58,437 nt of DNA from Armatimonadetes bacterium UBA5352 (GTDB lineage: Bacteria > Armatimonadota > Zipacnadia > Zipacnadales > UBA5352). Shown piece after piece: positions 40,982 through 48,449 of the stretch. The position numbers and the translations under genes are program-made. Each line of letters begins with the position of its first letter. The stretch's first letter is position 1. The stretch lies in assembly GCA_002411015.1 (NCBI GenBank), contig DHPY01000064.1, forward strand, positions 1 to 58,437, written 5' to 3'. Below the pieces are notes generated by a model. It saw only the letters and a list, made by a program, of their open reading frames with translations. It was not told the DNA's origin and ran no database searches.

Positions 40982-42820
40982 TCACCCTCCTCCCGCAAGA
41001 GCCGCGATCTGCGCGGCGATGCGTTCGGTCGCGTGGCCATCGCGAGCGCCGAGGTGCCGCTCCAGGAACCGTTGCTGGCTCGCCAGCAGCCGGCTGCGGA
41101 CCTCGGTGTCGCCGAGCAGCCTGTTGAGCGTAGGGGAGATCGCCTCCGGCGAATACGCGCCCAGTGCCGCGCCCTCGTCAGCATACGGGAACTGATCCGG
41201 CCCGCCCGAGAGGTTGACGACCATCACCGGCACTCCGAGCAGCGCGGCCTCAGTCGCGGTCGAGGAGAAGCGTGTCACCAGCAGGTCCGACGCCGTGATG
41301 AGCGTGCGCAGCGGCACCTCGCCGTGCCGGATCAGCCGCACACTCCCGCGCAGACGCTCCTGCAGCGCCTCGTACCGCGGCAGGATCGCACGCTCCTCAG
41401 GGTGCGGCTTGATCGCCAGCAGCGCGTTCGCATCGGCGCATGCCTCCGCGAGCAGCTCCAGCCACCAGCGCTGCTCGTTGGCCATCAGACGCAGCTCCAC
41501 GGGCTGCGTCGTCGCCACCACAAGCCGCTGGTGGTCGCCCAGCAGTTCGCGACGAAGCTCTGCCGCATCATCGCGCAGGCCTGGCTTCGGGCGCGCATCG
41601 TCGTAGTCGGCGTGGCCCGTCTCGGTGAAAGCCGTGTGCGGCTCGGCGATCGCGGACAGCAGCTCTCGCGTGTAGGCGTCGAAGACGATCGCCTCGTCGA
41701 ATGGCAGGAGCGCGCCTGCCTTGAAGAACGGCCCGAACATCCCGTGCTGCACCATCGCGGTCGGAATGCCACGATGCCGCGCCTGGAGGATGCCGGGAGC
41801 CAGGTTCACGTTGTAGGCGTTGAAGCCCACGACCATGCGCGGCTGCAGCTCATCCAGTGCCCTCTGCCAGAGCCGTGCTGCGTAGAGCGAGCGGGGCAGA
41901 TCGTTGATCATCGTGCTCTGCAGGCGCCGGGCGAGCACGCCCTGCAGTGGCTGAGGGAGCTCTCGGTAGAGGTCAAGGCCGGTCAGCGCCTCGGCCACGT
42001 CGGGGAACTGCTGCGCGGCAGCCAGCGCCTCAGTGAGGGCCGCCCGGGCCATCGCAGGCTCCGTGAACGAGAAGAGGTTGCCGCGCGGCCGCTTGCCCGG
42101 CTCAATGCGCCCGGCTGGCCCCTCATGAGGCGTGTCCAGCGCCGCCACCCGGAGACCGTGATCCGCCTGCAGCCTGGGGGCGATGCGGTCGTAGAGGGGC
42201 GCGGTCGTTGGGCCTGAGACAACGAAGAGCGCGTCAACCTGCTCCCGGAGGCGCTCGCGAGGCGCGTGACGAAGCTCGCGCGCGAACCGCCATGCCTGCG
42301 CAACGCGCAGCGCGGGCAGGGCCTGGTCGCGCAGAGCGCGCTTCGCTGCTGAGGCAGTCAGCCGCACCGGCGCATTGCATGTCGCGCCGATCGCGTCCGC
42401 TACCTCGGCTACCATCTGCCGCCCGGCCCACCACTCAGGAGCGCCGTCCGGCTCCCACGCGAGCACCTCGGTCGGCTGCGCGGAGATGGCGTGGCGGGCG
42501 AGGAATGCGCTGACTGCGATCGGCCCGAGGGAGAACTTGGCGAAGTTGTCCGAGTACGCGTCCCACGCCGAATAACCGAGGCCCGCGATCCGCTCGCCAA
42601 GCCATGGAGGTAGAACCTCGGCGATCCTGCGGGCCCGGGCACGCACGTCGAGGCTGAAGCTCGGGAAGAGGGCCTGGAGCTCCGGGTAACCCGGGCCGGC
42701 CATGAAGAGCGTCTCCTCGAACTTGTCCACCAGCGGCAGAAGCACGTCATCGGGACGGAGGACCGCATCCGGTACCGGAGGGTCAACGAGGGTGGAATTG
42801 CGCACGACAAGACGGCTCAT
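40982..42820 (-). CDS. GT-B-like surface-glycan glycosyltransferase
   Basis: A 612-residue cytoplasmic protein; ATG at 42820 after GGGGAGGGCCCG. The C-terminal half has GT-B features: MVQHGMFGPFFKAG, AIKPHPEE, TRFSSTATEAALLGVPV and NLSGGPDQFPYADEG. The N-terminal half (residues 1-320) is divergent, with acidic and basic helices. This pattern is seen in capsular polysaccharide and CDP-glycerol-type transferases; donor and acceptor are unknown. The gene overlaps, by 4 bp at the GTG, the fusion gene that follows. Together they suggest transfer of a modified sugar or acyl unit to a surface glycan or lipid. Confidence 0.7.
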   Translation of the reverse strand: MSRLVVRNSTLVDPPVPDAVLRPDDVLLPLVDKFEETLFMAGPGYPELQALFPSFSLDVRARARRIAEVLPPWLGERIAGLGYSAWDAYSDNFAKFSLGPIAVSAFLARHAISAQPTEVLAWEPDGAPEWWAGRQMVAEVADAIGATCNAPVRLTASAAKRALRDQALPALRVAQAWRFARELRHAPRERLREQVDALFVVSGPTTAPLYDRIAPRLQADHGLRVAALDTPHEGPAGRIEPGKRPRGNLFSFTEPAMARAALTEALAAAQQFPDVAEALTGLDLYRELPQPLQGVLARRLQSTMINDLPRSLYAARLWQRALDELQPRMVVGFNAYNVNLAPGILQARHRGIPTAMVQHGMFGPFFKAGALLPFDEAIVFDAYTRELLSAIAEPHTAFTETGHADYDDARPKPGLRDDAAELRRELLGDHQRLVVATTQPVELRLMANEQRWWLELLAEACADANALLAIKPHPEERAILPRYEALQERLRGSVRLIRHGEVPLRTLITASDLLVTRFSSTATEAALLGVPVMVVNLSGGPDQFPYADEGAALGAYSPEAISPTLNRLLGDTEVRSRLLASQQRFLERHLGARDGHATERIAAQIAALAGGG

Positions 42821-43005
42821 CGGGCCCTCCCCTGCAGCAGCGGGCATTCAGAGCCCGTGCCGGCACATGATAGTGTCCCCGGGCACAGAACGCAAGGCTG
42901 ATCACTCGCCGCAACGGTCGTGCCACGGGCGGCAGGTAATCCAGGCCGCTCAGGGAATCTACAGCACACATCTGACGCAGAGGGTTCGTGCAGGAGGACA
43001 CGCCG

Positions 43006-44952
43006 ATGCAGAAGCTATCAAAACCAGGCATGCTGCCGGAGTGGTTTGAGCGCGGTCGGATTCGCTGGGCGTGGGGCGGCTGGGAGCCGCCGGAGATGTA
43101 CATCCGCGCGGGCAGCACCTCGGGTGGCGTCAACGGCAGTGCGCTCTGGGGGCCGCTGTGGTGGGACTACCTGCACTCCGAGGAGCACGTGCGGCAGATG
43201 GCGGAGATCGGGATCAACCTGATCACCACCCACTACTACAAGGGCTTCGGCCTGCAGGCGGAAGCCGCGGAGATGGAGCGCACGCGCGAGCTGGTTGAGT
43301 TGTGCCACGCGCATGGCATCCACGTCCTCGGCTACTGCCAGCAGACCTCGGTCTACCCCGAGGCGCTGCTCGACGAGATCCCGGACCTGCGCGAGCACGT
43401 GCAGTACGATCCGGAGGGCCGGCTGCGCTACTACAGTGGCTCGAACTACTTCCGCTGGCAGGGCGACCAGTCGAGTGAACTCTTCATCGGCTACCTCAAG
43501 CGCGTCATCACCTACGGGCTGATCGAGATCGGCCTCGACGGCGTGGAGTGGGACGGAACCGTCTACCACTGCCACTGTGAGCGCTGCCGGGGTGCCTTCC
43601 GGGAGTTCCTGCGCGCGCAGTACTCCGGCCGCGAGCGCGAGCTGTTCGGCCTTCCGCACTTCGACCACGCCTTGATGCCGCCGAAGATCGCCCTGAATGA
43701 CCCGATGTACCGCGCGCTCCTGCGCTTCCGGGTGCAGATGATGCACGACCGCCTCTGCGAGCTGTACGCGCACGCGAAATCGGTGAAGGAGCACGCGATC
43801 TTCGCGACCTACCCGCACACCCCGCAGTTCTCGCGGCCTGACCGTGAGGCGATCCTCCCGGCGACCTCGGACTACCTCGACCTCGCGACCTCCGAGACCC
43901 ATGAGATGCCGCGCGTGGAGGAGGATTGTCGCCTGATCGGCTCGGTGCGGCACCTCAAGCAGTGCTCGGCGCTCGGCGTCCCGACCCTCGTCACCTCATG
44001 GATCCTCTACCCGGACGGCTACCGCGCGCCGGAGAACGCGCAGGAGGTCAAGCTCTCCATCGCCGAGTCAGCGTGCTTCGGCGGACACCCGTTCCCCGCA
44101 ACCTGGGCGAACCGTCCGTGGGGGCGCGACGGGAAGACGCTCTACCTCAGCCCCGAGCGCGGGCCTGCGCTGCGCCAGTACATGCGCTTCTTCGCCGACC
44201 ACGAGGATCTCTACGCCGGCTCGCAGTCACTGGCGAACGTGGCGGTCTTCTACGCCCGGTCCTCGACGGACTACGACCGCGACACCGCCCAGGCACACCT
44301 GCAGGGCCTTGAGCAGATCCTGCTGCAGCATCAGATCCCGTTCGAGGTCATCGTTGACGAGGACGGCCTGCGCGAGAGCAGCTACCCGCTCGTGTGCGTG
44401 CCGAACCAGCGGCTGCTCAGCGATGAGGCCTGCGATCTGCTGCGCGCGCATCTGCAGGCCGGGCGAGCGCTGCTCCTCACGGGCGAGCCCGGGCGGTATG
44501 ACGAGCATCGTCGCGAGAGGCAGGTGGATGGGCTGGCGGACCTGCGGGGGCATGAGCGTGTCACGTGGCTCGCGGATGCCCCTGAGCGCGCTCCAGCGGG
44601 ACCTGATGGCCGCGTGACACCGGTCTACGCCTACCTGCCCGAGCGCCACGAAGAGGTCGCGGAGGCCGTCAGAAGCGCCATCCGCAGCAGTCTGCCGGGG
44701 GAGGTTGAGGCGGGGCTCTACGTCGGCGTCGGCATCTACCGCACCGCGGCGGGCGAGGTAGCCGTCCACCTGCTGAACTACGCGAACTCCGAGCGCACGC
44801 AGGTGAGAGTGCGCGTGGCGCCGGAGCTTTCGTCAGGCGGCGAACCGGAACTGATCACTCCGGATGAAGGGACATCGCTGCGCCGTGCCGATGGCGGGGG
44901 CTGGGAGGTAGCCGACCTCGACACGTACGTGGTGCTGCTCTTCCGCCAGTAG
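43006..44952 (+). CDS. TIM-barrel glycosidase-like protein with GATase-like domain
   Basis: A 648-residue protein from the ATG at 43006 (an in-frame start at 42988 is less likely), after GCAGGAGGACACGCCG. The barrel motifs include LITTHYYKGFG, HVLGYCQQTSVYP, GLDGVEWDGTVYHCHCERC and DLATSETHEMPRVEED. A GATase-like domain follows (YPLVCVPNQRLLSDEA, ALLLTGEPGRYDEH), and the C-terminus is beta-rich (VAVHLLNYANSERTQVRV). The CHCERC cluster suggests a metal site. It has no signal peptide. The type is close to other uncharacterised barrel proteins with a GATase-like domain. Substrate unknown. It stands divergent from the glycosyltransferase operon. Confidence 0.65.
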   Translation: MQKLSKPGMLPEWFERGRIRWAWGGWEPPEMYIRAGSTSGGVNGSALWGPLWWDYLHSEEHVRQMAEIGINLITTHYYKGFGLQAEAAEMERTRELVELCHAHGIHVLGYCQQTSVYPEALLDEIPDLREHVQYDPEGRLRYYSGSNYFRWQGDQSSELFIGYLKRVITYGLIEIGLDGVEWDGTVYHCHCERCRGAFREFLRAQYSGRERELFGLPHFDHALMPPKIALNDPMYRALLRFRVQMMHDRLCELYAHAKSVKEHAIFATYPHTPQFSRPDREAILPATSDYLDLATSETHEMPRVEEDCRLIGSVRHLKQCSALGVPTLVTSWILYPDGYRAPENAQEVKLSIAESACFGGHPFPATWANRPWGRDGKTLYLSPERGPALRQYMRFFADHEDLYAGSQSLANVAVFYARSSTDYDRDTAQAHLQGLEQILLQHQIPFEVIVDEDGLRESSYPLVCVPNQRLLSDEACDLLRAHLQAGRALLLTGEPGRYDEHRRERQVDGLADLRGHERVTWLADAPERAPAGPDGRVTPVYAYLPERHEEVAEAVRSAIRSSLPGEVEAGLYVGVGIYRTAAGEVAVHLLNYANSERTQVRVRVAPELSSGGEPELITPDEGTSLRRADGGGWEVADLDTYVVLLFRQ

Positions 44953-44959
44953 CGGCGCT

Positions 44960-45592
44960 TCAGTCGCGGAGGTAGTACGCTAGGGTCTCGAGCTGGAGGG
45001 TGAGGTCCACGCTGCGGACGACGACGTCGTCCGGCACCTTGAGGTTGATCGGGGCGAAGTTGAGGATGCCCTTGACGCCGGCCTCGATCAGTGCTGAGAC
45101 GACCTCCTGGGCCGCCACGCGCGGGACCGCGATGATCGCGAGGCTCACGTCGTGGTCCGCAATGACCTCCGGGAGGCGGTCGAAAGCGATGATCTCGTAG
45201 CCCCGGAGGCGATGGCCCACCTTCGCCGGGTTGTTATCGAAGACCGCGACGATGCGGAAGCCGCGGTTCTCGAAGCCCGGGTAGTTGATAAGCGCCGAGC
45301 CGAGGGCGCCCGCGCCCACCACGACGACCTCAAGCTCCTCATCGAGGCCCATCATGCGCTTGAGGGAGTCGAGCAGGTCCTTGGTGCGATAGCCGACGCC
45401 CGGCTGGCCGAACTCGCCGAAGAACGAGAGGTCTTTGCGCACCTGAGCGGCGTTAACGCCCGCAGCCTCCGCGATCTCCGCCGACGAGATCTTCTCATCG
45501 TCGGTGCGCTCGAGGATGCGCAGGTACCTGCACATGCGCAGGAGCGTCGGATCGGGGATCTGCGTGCCGTTGCGCGCTCTGGTTTCTGCCAT
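44960..45592 (-). CDS. rex: Redox-sensing transcriptional repressor Rex
   Basis: A 210-residue protein that matches Rex throughout. An N-terminal winged helix (SAEIAEAAGVNAAQVRKDLS, GEFGQPGVGYRTKDL) is followed by a Rossmann domain with GAGALGSALINYPGF, VAVFDNNPAKVG and LNFAPINL. The C-terminal VRSVDLTLQLETLAYYL fits the domain-swapped helix. Rex senses the NADH/NAD+ ratio and represses fermentation and respiration genes under oxidised conditions. ATG 45592 follows AAAGGACCTGAGAT. The gene is divergent from an aldo/keto reductase gene. No clear Rex operator (TTGTGA-N6-TCACAA type) is visible in the 230-bp region. Confidence 0.95.
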   Translation of the reverse strand: MAETRARNGTQIPDPTLLRMCRYLRILERTDDEKISSAEIAEAAGVNAAQVRKDLSFFGEFGQPGVGYRTKDLLDSLKRMMGLDEELEVVVVGAGALGSALINYPGFENRGFRIVAVFDNNPAKVGHRLRGYEIIAFDRLPEVIADHDVSLAIIAVPRVAAQEVVSALIEAGVKGILNFAPINLKVPDDVVVRSVDLTLQLETLAYYLRD

Positions 45593-45822
45593 ATCTCAGG
45601 TCCTTTCGCGGCTCCTGCGTCCGTGGTGCGGCCGTGATCACTGGCGCGCCCACGAAGTGCGCTCACCACGCCCGACAGAATAGACTTCTACGCGCCGGGG
45701 TGCAATACCTTCCTCCGGCCGGCGCGGCGGGGGAGGATCAGCTCGCAGCATGTGGAATGAGCATCCGGTTCGCTCTGCAGTCTTCCCGGCACACAAGGCC
45801 TTCTCAGTGAGGGATCACCGAC

Positions 45823-46881
45823 ATGCAGACACGCCTGCTTGGCCGCACCGGACTTGAGGTCTCGATCGTCGGCTTCGGGGGCATCCCGATCCGCAGGCCG
45901 GCCACCGACGAGGCCGTCAACCTCTACCGCCTCGCGATGGACCGTGGCATCACCTTCTACGACGCTGCCCGGGCGTACGCGCGCTGCGAGGAGCGCCTCG
46001 GCATGGCGCTGCAGGGCCGCAGGCGCGAGGACGTCGTCATCTGCTCGCGCGACCTCTCACACACGAAGGCCGAGATGGCCGCTGCCATCGATACGAGCCT
46101 GCAGACCCTCGGCACCGACTACGTGGACATCTACCAGTGTCATGAGCTGCACCAGCCGCAGGACCTCGAGGAGTGCCTCGCTCCGGGTGGGGCGCTGGAG
46201 GCGCTCGATGAGGCGCGCGAGGCCGGGAAGATCCGCTTCATCGGCATGACCAGCCACAACCCCGACGTCATCATGTCCGGGCTCGAGACCGGGCTGATGG
46301 ATGTCATCCTCATCATGCTCAACTACGTGAACCGGCGGATGGTCGAGGATGTGCTGCCGCGAGCGAAGGCCGACAACGTGGGCGTGGTGGTGCTCAAGCC
46401 GCTGGGCGGCTGCCTGCTTGCCGCGCACGCGGACCTCGCGCTGCGCTGGGTGCTCTCGCAGGACGGCGTGCACACCACGATCCCAGGGATGTGGCGACGC
46501 TTTGAGGTCGAGGCGAACGCCATGGTCGGCAACACCTTCAAGCCGCTGAGCGAGGAGGAGCACCGCATCCTCGATGAGATGCGCGAGGCGAAGGTGCCAC
46601 AGTTCTGCCGCCTGTGCTACCGCCACCACACCTGCCCGAAGGGCGTGGAGATCTCGCGGCTGATGATCATGGACCTGCTCTACCAGCGCCACGGGATCGA
46701 CGAGGCGCTCGAGCGCAACTGGGACGCCGACCTGCAGCGCGTGGAGGAGTGCTTCACCTGTGAGCTTCAGGAGCAGTGCCGAGCCTCCTGCGCCTTCGGG
46801 ATAGACATCCCCAACGTGTTGATCAGCCTCTACAGGCAGTTCTACCCGGTGCTCTCAGGCGCACGGCAGAGCGCGGAGTAG
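45823..46881 (+). CDS. Aldo/keto reductase with Cys-rich C-terminal domain (probable Fe-S)
   Basis: A 352-residue protein; ATG after GAGGGATCACCGAC. The AKR TIM-barrel motifs are present: RTGLEVSIVGFGGIPI, FYDAARAYARCEERLG, CSRDLSHTKAEM and GKIRFIGMTSHNP. The C-terminal domain (about 265-345) has FCRLCYRHHTCPKGVEI and CFTCELQEQCRASCAFGI, seven cysteines in clusters that resemble a degenerate ferredoxin-like double Fe-S domain of AKR-ferredoxin fusions. The enzyme probably reduces an aldehyde, ketone or quinone with electrons from Fe-S. Divergent placement with rex suggests redox control. Confidence 0.8.
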   Translation: MQTRLLGRTGLEVSIVGFGGIPIRRPATDEAVNLYRLAMDRGITFYDAARAYARCEERLGMALQGRRREDVVICSRDLSHTKAEMAAAIDTSLQTLGTDYVDIYQCHELHQPQDLEECLAPGGALEALDEAREAGKIRFIGMTSHNPDVIMSGLETGLMDVILIMLNYVNRRMVEDVLPRAKADNVGVVVLKPLGGCLLAAHADLALRWVLSQDGVHTTIPGMWRRFEVEANAMVGNTFKPLSEEEHRILDEMREAKVPQFCRLCYRHHTCPKGVEISRLMIMDLLYQRHGIDEALERNWDADLQRVEECFTCELQEQCRASCAFGIDIPNVLISLYRQFYPVLSGARQSAE

Positions 46882-46906
46882 CTCACTCACCATCAGGCGG
46901 AATCGC

Positions 46907-46936
46907 GAGATGCCGGCACACTTGCGCCGGCATCTC
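46907..46936. terminator. Bidirectional hairpin terminator
   Basis: An 11-bp perfect stem (46907-46917 with 46926-46936, arms GAGATGCCGGC and GCCGGCATCTC) and an 8-nt loop lies between the convergent AKR and histidine phosphatase genes. Confidence 0.65.
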
Positions 46937-46954
46937 CTTGCGTCTCCGCAGAGC

Positions 46955-47614
46955 TTACGCCTCTACGCCCGGCAGCGCCTCCACGTTGCTCTCGCAGCCC
47001 TCGGCGGCGAGGTGCCGCGTGTCATTGAGCCGCGAGACCGTGCGCTGTCCGAACTGGTTCTTCGTCAGCAGCGTGATTGAGCCGGGGGCGAAGTCGTAGG
47101 AGATGCGGCCCCAGTCGTCCGGCCCCAGGCCCAGCCACCAGTGCACCACCGAGGTTCCCGAGAGCGTGTGCGTGATGATCACGGCGGTATCGGGCGCCTC
47201 CTCGCCGATGCGCTCCATGCACCGGGACACGCGCTCGTTCATCTGCCGCCAGTTCTCCGCGCCGGGATAGGGCACGTAGTCCACAAGCGGCTGCGTCGGC
47301 GGATTCTGGATCTTGCGCGCCTCCTCTACAGTGAGGTTCGCCGCGCTGCCATTGTTGAACTCGCGCAGGTCCGACTCGAAGATCGGTTCTACCCCGAGCT
47401 GGCCGCAGATGACTCGTGCCGTCTCAGTCGCACGTGCAAGATTAGATGAGTACAGGCGGAAATCGATGCCGTCAAGCAGATTTGCCAGCGTGCCGCCAGT
47501 GACATGCGCCTGTTTGCCCCCGAGGGTGGAAAGATGCGACTCGGTCCATCCACCGGTCAGGCCCTGCTCCGCGTGCTCAGCTTCCCCGTGTCGGATGAGT
47601 ATGATGCGCTTCAT
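46955..47614 (-). CDS. Histidine phosphatase family protein
   Basis: A 219-residue protein; ATG at 47614 after CAGGAGGCAGCA. The active-site motif is LIRHGEAEH. Other features are SSNLARATETARVI, LREFNNG and ITHTLSGTSVVHWW with the second histidine. It is of the phosphoglycerate mutase/SixA-like superfamily; the precise role (sugar phosphate, cofactor or protein phosphatase) is not determinable. The start lies 38 bp inside the end of the oxidoreductase beta-subunit gene, so translation is likely coupled. Confidence 0.85.
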   Translation of the reverse strand: MKRIILIRHGEAEHAEQGLTGGWTESHLSTLGGKQAHVTGGTLANLLDGIDFRLYSSNLARATETARVICGQLGVEPIFESDLREFNNGSAANLTVEEARKIQNPPTQPLVDYVPYPGAENWRQMNERVSRCMERIGEEAPDTAVIITHTLSGTSVVHWWLGLGPDDWGRISYDFAPGSITLLTKNQFGQRTVSRLNDTRHLAAEGCESNVEALPGVEA

Positions 47615-48446
47615 TGCTGCCTCCTGTGCTGCGTGTATAGCCCGCGTAGCGCCGAACCAGCGGCCCCTCCGCGAGAACCGGGTGCCGGCGCTCCATCGGC
47701 GTGCGCTCGTTGTGGTAGAGGATCCCGATCGGGATCTCGTCACCCCACGTCATGGCCAGGTCCAGGGCCGCGTGCATGTCAGTCGGGTCGTGATCGTCGC
47801 CGATGTGCGTCACGCGGTCGCGATACCACTTCGCCGTGTTGAGCTTGTTGAAGCTCGGGCAGGGCTGGAGAATATCGAGGAGCGTGAAACCGCCGTCATG
47901 CTTCAACGCGGCGACCATCATCTCCTGCAGGTGGTCGCGATCCACCGCGGTTGATCGTGCGACGAAGGGCGCGCCCTCCACGATCGCGATCGCGAGCGGG
48001 TTGAGGGGCTGCGACATCACGCCATGCGTCTGGATCGGCGTCTCCATCCCGAGATCCGAGGTGGGCGAGGCCTGGCCCTTCGTGAGGCCGTAGACCTGGT
48101 TGTTATGCACGAAGCACTTCACGCCGATGTTTCGGCGGATCGCGTGGATGAAGTGGTTCCCGCCCTCGCCATACATATCGCCATCGCCCGAGGTGATGAC
48201 CACCTCAAGCTCGTGGTTGACCAGCTTGATCGCAGTCGCGGCCGGCAGCGCGCGGCCGTGCAGTCCGTTGAAGACGTTCGCCCGCGTGTAATGCGGGAGC
48301 TTCGCGGCCTGGCCGATGCCCGACACCAGCACGAGCTTGCGGCGATCCAGCCCGACCTCCTCGATCGCTGCGTCGAGCGCTGGGAGAATCGAGTAATTGC
48401 CGCAACCAGGGCACCACGCCGGTGATTCTGAGTGTAGTCTCCGCAT
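47577..48446 (-). CDS. korB: 2-oxoacid:ferredoxin oxidoreductase, beta subunit (TPP-binding)
   Basis: A 289-residue protein with the beta-subunit signatures: AWCPGCGNYSILPAL, the TPP motif SGDGDMYGEGGNHF, VSGIGQAAKLPHY, and KCFVHNNQVYGLTKGQ. It oxidises or makes a 2-oxoacid (2-oxoglutarate, pyruvate or a related acid) with CoA and ferredoxin. The gene follows the alpha/gamma subunit after 3 bp, with GAGGGATGACAG before ATG, and overlaps the phosphatase gene by 38 bp. No ferredoxin gene is nearby. The kor name is by family; the substrate is not proven. Confidence 0.9.
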   Translation of the reverse strand: MRRLHSESPAWCPGCGNYSILPALDAAIEEVGLDRRKLVLVSGIGQAAKLPHYTRANVFNGLHGRALPAATAIKLVNHELEVVITSGDGDMYGEGGNHFIHAIRRNIGVKCFVHNNQVYGLTKGQASPTSDLGMETPIQTHGVMSQPLNPLAIAIVEGAPFVARSTAVDRDHLQEMMVAALKHDGGFTLLDILQPCPSFNKLNTAKWYRDRVTHIGDDHDPTDMHAALDLAMTWGDEIPIGILYHNERTPMERRHPVLAEGPLVRRYAGYTRSTGGSNEAHHTHPTRGS

Positions 48447-48449
48447 CTG

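Noticed and set aside
41033..42217. 394-residue plus-strand open frame
   Set aside because: Antisense to the GT-B-like gene; composition of a shadow frame and no ribosome site.
45593..45822. Rex operator in the rex/AKR divergent region
   Set aside because: I looked for TTGTGA-N6-TCACAA or TTGTTAA-type palindromes and found none; only CGTGATCACTGG is symmetric.
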